Of a DNA stretch of 64,000 bases, positions 7,867 to 16,159 are shown piece by piece; positions within the stretch are counted from its first letter, which is position 1, and every line of letters begins with the position of its first letter. The DNA comes from Curtobacterium sp. Leaf261 (GTDB taxonomy: Bacteria; Actinomycetota; Actinomycetes; Actinomycetales; Microbacteriaceae), in NCBI RefSeq assembly GCF_001422205.1, contig NZ_LMMJ01000013.1, forward strand, positions 47,649-111,648, written 5' to 3'. A program made the translations under genes and the position numbers. The notes under the pieces were generated by a model. The model did not search any database. It saw only the letters and a list, made by a program, of their open reading frames with translations, and was not told the DNA's origin.

Positions 7867-8202
7867 CTACGGCAGGTCCCTCGGCCCGCGAAGCTGCCCC
7901 CACCCGAAGCGACTCTCCGCGATGAAGTCCTGCAGGTCGCTCTGCACCCGACGGACGAGCTGCGACCGACCCTCCTCGACGTTGATGCTGGAGGATCCGC
8001 CGTCCTCGCCACACACTCGCCACCGCACCCACGCCTCGCCGGACTCGACGAGGTCGTCCCGAGCGAGCGAGGTGGTTCTGCGCCAGTCGTCGACCCGCGT
8101 CACCACGAACGACGACGACGCCAGCTCATCGGGGTGGAGCATCTCGGCGAACACCGCCTCGACCACCCGCAGGATCTCCCCGACACGCAGCACCTCGTCC
8201 AT
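7867..8202 (-). CDS. Hypothetical protein, 111 aa
   Basis: Not recognised. ATG 8202, soluble, rich in acidic and hydrophobic residues (MDEVLRVGEILRVVEAVFAE), with a tryptophan-containing centre (DDWRRTTSLAR; EAWVRWRVCGEDGG) and no signal or membrane segment. The amphipathic N-terminal helix followed by predicted strands suggests a small alpha/beta fold. It stands alone between the amidase promoter and an intergenic repeat block. Its codon use is normal, so I believe it is real. Confidence 0.6.
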   Translation of the reverse strand: MDEVLRVGEILRVVEAVFAEMLHPDELASSSFVVTRVDDWRRTTSLARDDLVESGEAWVRWRVCGEDGGSSSINVEEGRSQLVRRVQSDLQDFIAESRFGWGQLRGPRDLP

Positions 8203-8224
8203 GCGCCGAACCTAGTGGACGCGC

Positions 8225-8281
8225 GCGCACCGCATCACGACTGGCGCACCGCACCACGAACGGCGCATCGCACCACGGGTG
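8225..8281. repeat. Three tandem 19-bp repeats
   Basis: Units at 8225-8243, 8244-8262 and 8263-8281 follow the pattern GCGCACCGCACCACGAACG with two to five changes. The third unit doubles as the left arm of the hairpin at 8264-8298. Confidence 0.75.
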
Positions 8282-8298
8282 ACCACTGGTGCGATGCG
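8264..8298. terminator. 12-bp stem hairpin, possible terminator
   Basis: CGCATCGCACCA (8264-8275) pairs perfectly with TGGTGCGATGCG (8287-8298) around an 11-nt loop. It lies behind the phosphotransferase gene on the minus strand. No T tract follows, so termination is only suggested. Confidence 0.5.
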
Positions 8299-8315
8299 TC
8301 ATCCGTGGTGCGAAC

Positions 8316-8348
8316 GCCCGCCGCCGCCCGCCGCCGCCGCCGCCGCCC
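8316..8348. repeat. GCC trinucleotide run
   Basis: An imperfect run of about eleven GCC/CCG triplets ends three bases from the stop codon of the phosphotransferase gene. It is a candidate slippage site that could shift that 3' end, but at present lies outside the coding region. Confidence 0.7.
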
Positions 8349-8351
8349 GGG

Positions 8352-9314
8352 CTACCAGTCCAACCCCTCCAGGTGGTCGTGCCCGTCGAGCAGACGCCCG
8401 ACACGCGCCCACGCCACGTCGCGCACGGCTGGGTCGGGGTGGTGCGCCGCGATCGCGAGCTCCACCCACATGTCGTGGAACTGCAGTCGCTCACGGAGCC
8501 GCGGGTGCGCGAACAGCTCCGGGTAGGCCCCGCGCAACCACCCGGGGACCGGCGCGAGCGAGGACACCTCGAGGCCGTGCGACGAGGGCATCGGCGGGAA
8601 CTCCCCGGCCCGGGCACACCAGCGGAGGATCGTGTCGAGCTCGACGTCCGCGGGCTGCGACACCGCCTCGGCGAAGTCGATCAGCCCGGTGACGACGCCC
8701 CGGTCGACCATGATGTTCGACCCGTGCAGGTCGCCGTGGACGAGCACGAGGTCGTCACCGCCGAACGACGTCGATCGCGAGCGGACCCAGTCGTCGACGT
8801 CCGCGAGCAGCCGCGCATCGCCGCCGGCGGCCAGCGCCTCCGCGACCAGCTGGCCCGCCGCACCCACGACGGGCGGATGGTACGCCGGCCACGACCCACC
8901 GGCCAGAGCCTCGACGAGCCACGGCGGCATGAGCCCGGCCGGGACCGGGACGCGGTGGAGGGCCCGCATCGCCGTGCCGAGGCTCTCGATCATCGTCCGC
9001 CGCTGCCCCGGGGACGCCGAGGGCCATGCTTGGTGCAGGGTCGTCCCCGGCAGCCGTTCGGAGACGGACCAGGCGCCGTCCGGTCCCTCGCCGTGCGCGA
9101 CGTGCTGCGCGTGCGGGACGTCGCTCCCGGCGAGCAGCTCGACGACGCGCGCCTCGTGCTCGTACGCACCTCCGGTCTGCCCGGAGCTCAGGCGCACCAC
9201 GACGTCCTCGCCGACCCATGCGCGACTCACCCACCCGGACGTGGCGACGAACTGGCCGGATGCCGGCAGCCCGGCCGCCGCCAGAACCCGAGCCAGTGCC
9301 GGCGGGATGCTCAC
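8352..9314 (-). CDS. Aminoglycoside phosphotransferase (APH) family protein
   Basis: A 320-residue kinase-fold protein of the APH family. The catalytic loop LVHGDLHGSNIMVD and the metal-binding GLIDFAE that follows are intact. The N-terminal lobe has SGWVSRAWVGEDVVVRL. Start GTG 9314 overlaps the TGA of the upstream LacI gene by four bases (GTGA), so it is translationally coupled to it; a longer frame upstream is only the shadow of the LacI gene. Family members phosphorylate antibiotics, sugars or amino alcohols. Coupling to a sugar-locus regulator hints at a small-molecule kinase rather than a resistance enzyme, but that is inference. Confidence 0.88.
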   Translation of the reverse strand: MSIPPALARVLAAAGLPASGQFVATSGWVSRAWVGEDVVVRLSSGQTGGAYEHEARVVELLAGSDVPHAQHVAHGEGPDGAWSVSERLPGTTLHQAWPSASPGQRRTMIESLGTAMRALHRVPVPAGLMPPWLVEALAGGSWPAYHPPVVGAAGQLVAEALAAGGDARLLADVDDWVRSRSTSFGGDDLVLVHGDLHGSNIMVDRGVVTGLIDFAEAVSQPADVELDTILRWCARAGEFPPMPSSHGLEVSSLAPVPGWLRGAYPELFAHPRLRERLQFHDMWVELAIAAHHPDPAVRDVAWARVGRLLDGHDHLEGLDW

Positions 9315-10327
9315 GTCGACTGCCGCGGCACCAGGAAGCAGTCCGCCGTGCGCACCCCGCCCGCGACCTCGTCGCCCTGGATCATCCGCATGAGCAGGTC
9401 CGCCGCCTGGCGCCCGACCTCGCGGAGGTTGAGGTCCACGGACGTGATGCTCGGCCGAGCGGCCTCGGTGATGACACTCCAGTTGTCCACGCCGACGACC
9501 CCGACCTCGGTCGGCACGACGATCCCCGCCTCGCGGAGGCAGTCCACGACGCCCCGGGCGATCTGGTCGCTCGTGCAGAACACGCCGTCGAACTCGGTGC
9601 CGAGCAGTCGGGTCGCAGCCTCGTACCCCCACCGCTCGCTCCACTCGCCGTACAGGGCGTCGCCCCCGGCGAGCGTGGCTCCTGCTGCGGCGATGGCGCG
9701 GGTCGCGCTGCTGACGCGGTGCGCGCTCGCGGTGTGCCGCCTCGCCCCGGAGATCACCGCGATGGACCGGCGGCCCGTCCCGATCAGGTGGTCGACCGCG
9801 CGGGCGGCACCGGCCTCGTCGTCCGGCACGATCGAGACGTCGCCGGGGTCGAGGGACGGCGCGAGCGCGTACACGGCCGGCACGCCGAGGAGTCCGGAGA
9901 TCGAGGGGCGCGGATCGCTCGAGCGTCCGGCCACGACGATCCCGTCGACCCGCTGGTTCAGGAGCGTCTGCACGTAGTGCGTCTCACGGATCGGGTCGCC
10001 GCGGCTCTCCGCGAGCAGCATCGACACCTCGCCGGGGCCGAACGTGTCCTCGGCTCCGGTCAGGACCGGGATGGTGAACCGCCCGTAGGCGTCGGTGGAC
10101 AGGACGCCCACCAGGAAGGACCGGCCCGGCTGCGCGGATCGGACGGGAGGCTCGGTGCGCGTCCCGGCGCGCACGCTCAGTCCCAGGTCGGTCGCCACTG
10201 CGGCGACGCGCTGCCGCGTCGCATCGGCGATCTGGCCCCGGCCGTTGAGGACCTTCGAGACGGTGCCGACGGACACCCCGGTCCGTGCGGCGACGTCGGC
10301 GAGTGTCACTGCTCGTCGGTTGACCAC
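9311..10327 (-). CDS. LacI family transcriptional regulator
   Basis: 338 residues. The N-terminal helix-turn-helix VTLADVAARTGVSVGTVSKVLNG is canonical and is followed by the hinge and a periplasmic-binding-protein-like sugar-sensing domain ending RTADCFLVPRQST. Start GTG 10327 has AGGAGG five bases upstream. It is divergent from the sugar ABC transporter operon at 10506 and very likely represses it through the GCAA-N3-TTGC palindromes in the shared promoter region. The inducer is probably the oligosaccharide handled by the transporter and the GH127-type enzyme. Confidence 0.93.
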   Translation of the reverse strand: MVNRRAVTLADVAARTGVSVGTVSKVLNGRGQIADATRQRVAAVATDLGLSVRAGTRTEPPVRSAQPGRSFLVGVLSTDAYGRFTIPVLTGAEDTFGPGEVSMLLAESRGDPIRETHYVQTLLNQRVDGIVVAGRSSDPRPSISGLLGVPAVYALAPSLDPGDVSIVPDDEAGAARAVDHLIGTGRRSIAVISGARRHTASAHRVSSATRAIAAAGATLAGGDALYGEWSERWGYEAATRLLGTEFDGVFCTSDQIARGVVDCLREAGIVVPTEVGVVGVDNWSVITEAARPSITSVDLNLREVGRQAADLLMRMIQGDEVAGGVRTADCFLVPRQST

Positions 10328-10360
10328 GGCGTCCTCCTTGCGATGCGAGCGTACGGCACT

Positions 10361-10375
10361 CGGCAAACCTTGCCG
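10361..10375. promoter_or_regulatory. Probable LacI operator 1
   Basis: CGGCAA, ACC, TTGCCG is a 6-bp inverted repeat with a 3-bp spacer, 34 bp upstream of the LacI start in the divergent promoter region. It shares the core GCAA-N3-TTGC with the site at 10458, so autoregulation is likely. Confidence 0.6.
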
Positions 10376-10457
10376 CATCACGATTCGAACGTCAAGCCAG
10401 AATTCCTTTCATGGGCATTGACAGGCCGGTGCACGCACCGTACTTTCGGCAAGGACA

Positions 10458-10468
10458 GCAAAGCTTGC
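10458..10468. promoter_or_regulatory. Probable LacI operator 2
   Basis: GCAA, AGC, TTGC lies 38 bp before the binding-protein start and repeats the core of the 10361 site. Two further CGGCAA half-sites are close by (10447-10452 and 10479-10484). Confidence 0.5.
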
Positions 10469-10505
10469 GGCAACGATGCGGCAAGAACAGATCTGGGAGA
10501 TGACG

Positions 10506-11801
10506 ATGAAGACATCCACGTTCCGCCGGACCACGATCGCGGCGGTCGCTCTGACGATCGCGGCGACGGGGTTGGCCGGGTGCTCCTCGAGCAGTTCGTC
10601 CGACAGCGGTGGCCCCGCGAAGGGCACGGTCACGCTCTGGCAGCGTGACGGCGGCGTCGACCTGGCCGACCAGGTGAAGGCGTACGAGAAGGCGAACCCC
10701 GGCGTCACGGTGAAGATCTCCACGATCCAGGCCGACCAGTACCTCACGAAGCTCGCGAACTCCGCCCGGGCCGGGTCCGTCCCCGACCTCGTCAGCTACG
10801 ACATCGTCAACACCCCGCTGCTCGCGACGCAGGGGCTCCTCGCCGACGTCACGGACAAGGTCAAGGGCCTGTCCAACAAGGGCGACCTCGCGCCGGCGGG
10901 TGTCGAGATCGGCACGCTCGACGGCAAGAACTACGCCCTCCCGGTCGCGCTCACCGGCTCGCAGATGTTCTGGAACAAGGACCTGTTCTCGAAGGCGGGC
11001 CTCGACCCGTCGAAGCCGCCGACGTCCCTCGCCGAGGTCAAGGCCGACGCGGAGAAGATCCAGGCGCTCGGCGGTGGCGTCACCGGGTTCTCGACCCTCG
11101 GCGGCGTCGGGCAGGCGTGGACCGGGTTCCCGAGCTCGTGGGCGAAGGACGGCAGCGTCCTCACCGCCGCCGGCAAGAACCAGAAGGCGGAGTTCACGAG
11201 CAAGTCGCTCGTCGGCATGGTCGACTGGTACCAGGACATGTGGAAGTCCGGACTCATGCAGAAGACCGACCAGCCGAACCAGGACCCGGGCAACGTCGGG
11301 CAGGAGAACGCGCTGGCCGGCAAGGTCGGCATCCTGTTCGGCGGGGCGAACACCCTGACGGCCAAGAAGGACGACTTCGGCAGCGCGGTCGGGATCCCCG
11401 GCGTCAGTGGTGGTTCCGGGTCGTTCCTCGGCGGTGACGAGATCGGGATGACCGCCGGTGCGAAGAACAGCGATGGCGCGTGGTCGCTCATGAAGTGGTT
11501 GGTCAGCTCGAAGAAGGCAGCCCAGATCGACCTCTCGCAGGGCTGGATCGCACCGGACCTCACGGTGGCGAAGAGCCTCGCGACCGACGAGTGGTCGAAG
11601 GACATCGTCGACACGCTCGCGATCGGCAAGCTCCCGAAGAGCATCGCGTACAACGCGGTGATCAACGACCCGAACGGGCCCTGGGCGCAGCAGTCCCAGA
11701 AGGTGATCTTCCAGGGCGCCGACGCGTCCAGTTCGCTCGCCAGCGCCGAGAAGCAGGCCAACTCGCTCATCGAGCAGGCCTACAGCCAGGTCGGGCAGTG
11801 A
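10506..11801 (+). CDS. Sugar ABC transporter substrate-binding lipoprotein
   Basis: 431 residues of the extracellular solute-binding family 1 type. The signal peptide runs to the lipobox LAGC (Cys near residue 23) followed by a serine-rich linker, so the mature protein is a membrane-anchored lipoprotein. Start ATG 10506 has GGGAG six bases upstream; ATG 10500 and 10476 are less well placed. It is the first gene of an operon with two permeases and a glycosidase, and no ATPase gene is present; actinobacteria commonly share one MsiK-type ATPase among such transporters. The ligand is probably an arabinose-containing or other plant oligosaccharide, judged only from the linked GH127-type enzyme. 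Confidence 0.93.
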   Translation: MKTSTFRRTTIAAVALTIAATGLAGCSSSSSSDSGGPAKGTVTLWQRDGGVDLADQVKAYEKANPGVTVKISTIQADQYLTKLANSARAGSVPDLVSYDIVNTPLLATQGLLADVTDKVKGLSNKGDLAPAGVEIGTLDGKNYALPVALTGSQMFWNKDLFSKAGLDPSKPPTSLAEVKADAEKIQALGGGVTGFSTLGGVGQAWTGFPSSWAKDGSVLTAAGKNQKAEFTSKSLVGMVDWYQDMWKSGLMQKTDQPNQDPGNVGQENALAGKVGILFGGANTLTAKKDDFGSAVGIPGVSGGSGSFLGGDEIGMTAGAKNSDGAWSLMKWLVSSKKAAQIDLSQGWIAPDLTVAKSLATDEWSKDIVDTLAIGKLPKSIAYNAVINDPNGPWAQQSQKVIFQGADASSSLASAEKQANSLIEQAYSQVGQ

Positions 11802-12748
11802 CAGCCGTCACCCCGACGGCGCTCGCCGGGGCCGCGGCCGGGAGCACCCGCTCCCGGCCGCGCTCCGCGGGTCGTCGGCGCCAGACGCTGGCGTGGGTGC
11901 TCGTCGCTCCGGCGCTCGTCCTCGCGCTCGTGTTCTTCGTCGTCCCGATGGTGCTGCTCGTCGGGATGTCGTTCTCGAACTGGCCGCTGCTCGGCCGGGT
12001 CAGCCTGGCCGGCGTCGAGAACTACGTGCAGGCCTTCCAGGACGCTGCCTTCTGGCGGTCCCTCGTCTTCTCGCTCCTGTTCACCGTCGTGGCGGTGCCG
12101 GTCGGGATGGCGGTGAGCTACGCCGCCGCGACGATGGTCCGCGGCGAGGGACGCATGGTCTCCGTCGTCCGGACGGCCTTCTTCATGCCGGTCGTCATCG
12201 GGTTCACCGCGGCGGCGTACATGGCGAACGTGCTGCTCGTCCCCGGGACCGGTGTCATCAACGTGCTGCTGAAGGCCGTGGGCCTGACGAACGGGGACAC
12301 CGCCTGGTTCACGGCACCCGGTACGGCGTTCTGGGCGATCATCGTCCTGACGGTCTGGAAGTCGATGGGTGTCGCGATGATCCTGCTCATGGCCGGCATG
12401 CAGGCCGTGCCGAACGAGGTCATCGAGGCGGCGAAGATCGACGGCGCCGGGTGGTGGCGACGCGAGGCCTCGGTGGTCTTCCCGCTCGTCCGGCGGCAGT
12501 TCGCGCTCTGCCTGCTCCTCGCGGTCTCCGGCTCGATCCTGGTGTTCGACCAGTTCTACGTGCTCACCAAGGGCGGTCCGAGCGGGTCGACCACGACGAC
12601 CGTGATGTACACGTACCAGCAGTCGTTCGTCCGCTACGACCTCGGCTACGGCGCCGCGCTGTCGATGATCCTCACGGTGATCATCCTCGCCATCGCGGTC
12701 GTCCAGCTCCGGGCGCTGCGATCGACCGGCGTGGAGGACGACCGATGA
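11798..12748 (+). CDS. Sugar ABC transporter permease (MalF/UgpA type)
   Basis: 316 residues with six membrane segments after a basic N-terminus. The ATPase-docking EAA loop is visible as EVIEAAKIDGAGWWRREASVV. The GTG start at 11798 overlaps the stop of the binding-protein gene (GTGA), and its own stop overlaps the next start (ATGA). It forms the translocation channel with the following permease. Confidence 0.93.
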   Translation: MTAVTPTALAGAAAGSTRSRPRSAGRRRQTLAWVLVAPALVLALVFFVVPMVLLVGMSFSNWPLLGRVSLAGVENYVQAFQDAAFWRSLVFSLLFTVVAVPVGMAVSYAAATMVRGEGRMVSVVRTAFFMPVVIGFTAAAYMANVLLVPGTGVINVLLKAVGLTNGDTAWFTAPGTAFWAIIVLTVWKSMGVAMILLMAGMQAVPNEVIEAAKIDGAGWWRREASVVFPLVRRQFALCLLLAVSGSILVFDQFYVLTKGGPSGSTTTTVMYTYQQSFVRYDLGYGAALSMILTVIILAIAVVQLRALRSTGVEDDR

Positions 12749-13716
12749 GCGCGACCGACGTGACCGGGCCGGCGACCGCAGCGTCCGGGCGCGACGTGCG
12801 CCGTGCCTCCCGGCCGGATGCGACGGACCGGACCGGTCTGCCGGGCGCGACCCCGCGCCGACCGCGCCGACGCGGACCGCACGCGGCCGACGTCGCCTAC
12901 TTCGTCGTCGGCACGGTGCTCGCGCTCCTGTTCATCGCACCGGTCGTCTACATCCTGTTCCGGTCGTTCCTGCCGGCGGACGCCGATGCGCAGGGGATCG
13001 GGTTCGACTCGCTCGCGACACTGACGCTCCGGAACTACACGAAGGTCTTCGACCCGTCGGTGGACCTCCGGCAGAACATCGTCAACTCGTTCATCGTCGC
13101 CATCGCGGTCGCGGTGCTCGTCGCCCTCGTGTCGACGCTCGCCGCCTACGCGCTGTCCAAGATCCGGTTCCGTGGTTCCGCGATCGTGTTCGTGCTCCTG
13201 CTCGCACCGCTCGTCGTGCCGTTCCAGGGCCTGCTCACGCCACTCTCGATCATCCTCGGCAAGCTCGGGCTGCTCGATTCGCTGGCGGGGGTGGTGCTCG
13301 TCCTCGTGACGCTGCAGCTGCCGTTCTCGGTGTTCGTGATGCGGAACACGTTCGACAGCATCCCGGCCGAGCTCGAGGACGCCGCGGCACTCGACGGCGC
13401 CGGCACGGGGCGGATCCTTCGCTCGGTGATGCTCCCGCTGTCGTGGCCGGGGCTCGTCACCGTCGCGCTGTTCGGGTTCATGGCCGGGTGGAACGACCTC
13501 CTCAGTTCGGTGACGTTCCTGTCGACCGACAGCAAGTACACACTCCCGCTCGCCCTGTCGAGCATCAGCACGTCCTTCAAGATCCCCGGTGTCCCGGTGA
13601 TCGACCCCGGACTCCTCACCGCCGTCGCGTGCGTCGCGACGGTCCCGGTGGTCGTGCTGTTCCTCGCACTGCAGCGGTACTACACCAAGGGTCTCATCGG
13701 AGGATCGATCAAATGA
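12745..13716 (+). CDS. Sugar ABC transporter permease (MalG/UgpE type)
   Basis: 323 residues. A long basic, arginine/proline-rich cytoplasmic N-terminal tail (about 55 residues) precedes six membrane segments. The EAA loop reads AELEDAAALDGAGTGRI. It ends with the typical RYYTKGLIGGSIK tail of MalG-type permeases. ATG 12745 overlaps the upstream stop and its TGA overlaps the ATG of the glycosidase gene, so all four genes are tightly coupled. Confidence 0.93.
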   Translation: MSATDVTGPATAASGRDVRRASRPDATDRTGLPGATPRRPRRRGPHAADVAYFVVGTVLALLFIAPVVYILFRSFLPADADAQGIGFDSLATLTLRNYTKVFDPSVDLRQNIVNSFIVAIAVAVLVALVSTLAAYALSKIRFRGSAIVFVLLLAPLVVPFQGLLTPLSIILGKLGLLDSLAGVVLVLVTLQLPFSVFVMRNTFDSIPAELEDAAALDGAGTGRILRSVMLPLSWPGLVTVALFGFMAGWNDLLSSVTFLSTDSKYTLPLALSSISTSFKIPGVPVIDPGLLTAVACVATVPVVVLFLALQRYYTKGLIGGSIK

Positions 13717-15710
13717 CCATCACCACCACCTCGACGACCACCAGCACGCCGGCGGCCGACACCGGCCGGCCGCACCGGCCACTCGCCCTCGGGAGCATCA
13801 CCCCGCGCGGCTGGCTGCGCGACCAGCTCCGGCTGCAGGCCACGGGCATCACCGGACAGCTCGAGGCGATCTGGCCGGACGTCGGCCCGGACAGCGGCTG
13901 GCTCGGGGGACCCGGCGAGAACTGGGAGCGCGGGCCGTACTACCTCGACGGGCTCATCCCGCTGGCGCACGTCCTCCATGACGACCGGCTCCTCGCGCTC
14001 GCGACGCCGTGGATCGAGTGGATCCTCGGGTCCCAGCGCGACGACGGGTTCTTCGGGCCGGCCGGCAACGACGACTGGTGGCCCCGGATGGTCGCGCTCA
14101 AGGTGCTCACGCAGCACGCCGACGCCACGGGTGACGACCGGGTGGCGCCGTTCCTGGAGCGCTACTTCCGGCACCAGCTCGTGTCGCTCCCCACGAGACC
14201 GCTGACGTCGTGGGGTCGTGCCCGCGGGGCGGACAACGCGTTGTCGGTGTGGTGGCTGCACGAGCGGACCGGCGCCGACTGGCTGCTCGACCTCGTCGAC
14301 CTGCTCGCCGCGCAGACGCTGCCCTGGGACGACTACCTGGCCGGCGAGCTCATCACCGGCCCGGCACGGACGTTCTCGCACCGGACACACGGTCCGAACG
14401 TCGCGATGGGGCTGAAGACCGGGGCGGTGGCGGCACTCCGCGACCGCGACCTGCGCGGCCACGTCGGCCGGACCGAGGCGTCGTTCGCGGCCCTCGACCG
14501 GTGGCACGGACAGGCGAACGGGTGGTTCTCCGGCGACGAGTGGCTCGGCGGACGCGAGGCGACGGCCGGCATCGAGACGTGCCAGGTGGTCGAGATGATG
14601 TTCACCGAGGCCGTGCACGCCCAGGTGTACGGCCGGGGTGTCGACGGCGACCGGCTCGAGTCCCTGGCGTACAACCTGCTCCCGGCATCGAGCGACCCCG
14701 AGATGCGTGGACACCAGTACCACCAGCAGGCGAACCAGGTCGAGGTGTCCGTCGCCCGACGGGAGTGGTCGTTCTCCTCCGACGACGCCGGGATCTTCGG
14801 CCTCGAGCCGCACTTCGGGTGCTGCACGGCGAACCTGCACCAGGGGTGGCCGAAGTTCGTGGCGCACCTGTGGCTCCGCGACGACGACGGGTTGCGGGTC
14901 GTGGCGTACGCGCCCTCGGCGGTCGAGACGACGGTCGACGACGACGCCGTGTCGATCACGGTGGACACCGAGTACCCGTTCGAGGAGACCGTGACGATCC
15001 GGGTCTCGACGGAGCGGACGGCACCGTTCGCGCTGCGACTCCGGATCCCTGGGTGGGCCTCGACGGGTGGCGACGGCGGTGCTGCCCCTGGTGCCGACGA
15101 CGCCGATGGTGTCCGGCTGACGGTCGGTGGTGTCCCGGTGGCGCTGGCGGCGCAGGGTGGTGAGCCGGGCCTCCCGGTCGTGGACGGGTACGTGACCCTG
15201 GAACGCGACTGGTCGTCGGCGGGCGACGTGGTCCTCGTCCTCCCGATGCGGGCCCGCGTGGTCCGTCGCGAGCGGCAGGCCGCCGCCGTGCGGCTCGGCC
15301 CGCTGACGATGGTCTACTCACCCGGCGAGCGATGGGTGGAGCACGTCGGAGCCCCCGGGATCGGCGAGTGGGAGGTGCACGCGCAGCAGTCGTGGAACTG
15401 GGCGCTCGCCGAGGTCGGTCACGCTCCCGACTGGCGGGTCACCCGCGGTGTCGTGTCGGGGGCGCCCTGGTCGTTGCAGGGCCGACGTGGTGCGCCCGTC
15501 GTGCTGCACGCGCCGGGAGCTCGGGCGACCGAGTGGCGGATGTCCGGAGCCCAGGCGGACCTGCCGCCGTTCAGCCCGGTGCTCGACCACGGGCCGGACG
15601 ACGACCTGAAGCTCGTGCCGTACGGGTCCGCTCGGGTGCGGGTCACCGAGTTCCCGGTCATCGGGAACTGGCGGGACATCGACGACCCGGGGGAGCCGCG
15701 GGGCCGGTGA
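13713..15710 (+). CDS. GH127/DUF1680-type glycoside hydrolase
   Basis: 665 residues resembling the beta-L-arabinofuranosidase-like (DUF1680, GH127-related) families. An alpha/alpha-barrel domain contains GIETCQVVEMM and the cysteine pair in FGCCTANLHQGWPKF, which corresponds to the zinc/nucleophile cysteines of GH127. C-terminal beta-sandwich regions follow. No signal peptide is present, so it acts in the cytoplasm on sugars brought in by the transporter it is coupled to. The true GH127 member in this window (56450) is clearly divergent, so the two probably cleave different linkages. A glycine/alanine-rich insert near residue 455 looks disordered. Confidence 0.85.
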   Translation: MTITTTSTTTSTPAADTGRPHRPLALGSITPRGWLRDQLRLQATGITGQLEAIWPDVGPDSGWLGGPGENWERGPYYLDGLIPLAHVLHDDRLLALATPWIEWILGSQRDDGFFGPAGNDDWWPRMVALKVLTQHADATGDDRVAPFLERYFRHQLVSLPTRPLTSWGRARGADNALSVWWLHERTGADWLLDLVDLLAAQTLPWDDYLAGELITGPARTFSHRTHGPNVAMGLKTGAVAALRDRDLRGHVGRTEASFAALDRWHGQANGWFSGDEWLGGREATAGIETCQVVEMMFTEAVHAQVYGRGVDGDRLESLAYNLLPASSDPEMRGHQYHQQANQVEVSVARREWSFSSDDAGIFGLEPHFGCCTANLHQGWPKFVAHLWLRDDDGLRVVAYAPSAVETTVDDDAVSITVDTEYPFEETVTIRVSTERTAPFALRLRIPGWASTGGDGGAAPGADDADGVRLTVGGVPVALAAQGGEPGLPVVDGYVTLERDWSSAGDVVLVLPMRARVVRRERQAAAVRLGPLTMVYSPGERWVEHVGAPGIGEWEVHAQQSWNWALAEVGHAPDWRVTRGVVSGAPWSLQGRRGAPVVLHAPGARATEWRMSGAQADLPPFSPVLDHGPDDDLKLVPYGSARVRVTEFPVIGNWRDIDDPGEPRGR

Positions 15711-15713
15711 CCC

Positions 15714-15750
15714 TGGCGGCGTCGGCGTCGGCGTCGGCCTCGGCTCCAGC
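15714..15750. repeat. GGCGTC hexamer run
   Basis: Five to six GGCGTC/GGCCTC/GGCTCC units directly follow the glycosidase stop. They open a 450-bp intergenic stretch (15711-16159) made largely of repeats. Confidence 0.6.
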
Positions 15751-15792
15751 TCCGCGGATGCGGTCGCATCGGGCGACATCGCGCCCCGGAAA

Positions 15793-15916
15793 CGACGTCG
15801 GAACTCCGGCACGGTGTCGCCGTATGCCCACGCATCGAATACAGGCGCATCGAGCGACATCTCTACCCGGAACCGACGTCGGAACTCCGGCACGGTGTCG
15901 CCGTATGCCCACGCAT
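15793..15916. repeat. Direct repeat with identical 43-bp cores
   Basis: A 43-bp block that starts CGACGTCGGAACTCCGGCAC and ends ATGCCCACGCAT occurs at 15793-15835 and again at 15874-15916. Less similar flanks on the left (GCGACATC...CCCGGAA) extend the unit to about 70 bp at 81-bp spacing. Perfect identity of the cores points to a recent duplication. Confidence 0.85.
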
Positions 15917-15979
15917 GCCCGCATGCCCGCATGCCCACGCATGCCCGCACGCCCACGCATGCCCGCACGCCCACGCATA
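15905..15979. repeat. ATGCCC(A/G)C short tandem array
   Basis: About nine alternating units of GCATGCCC, GCATGCCCAC and GCACGCCCAC follow the second 43-bp core and appear to have grown from its end. Short reading frames here encode only repetitive peptides and I do not call them genes. Confidence 0.8.
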
Positions 15980-16159
15980 CCGAGCTGCCCCGCGACCTCG
16001 ACGACCGCAGGGAGGCTCCGCGCAGGCTCGGCGGCGAAGAGGTCGCTGCCGGCACCCCGACCAATCCACCCGGGTGCCGGCGGCGAATCCCCTGCCGAGG
16101 CGAACGCCTCACCGACGGAACAGCACCGTCCCCCCACAGCAGGCAAAGGAAGCACCCTC

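Noticed and set aside
15863..16069. Repetitive short frames encoding His/Ala/Cys-rich peptides
   Set aside because: They follow the ATGCCC tandem array in all phases and lack a ribosome site.
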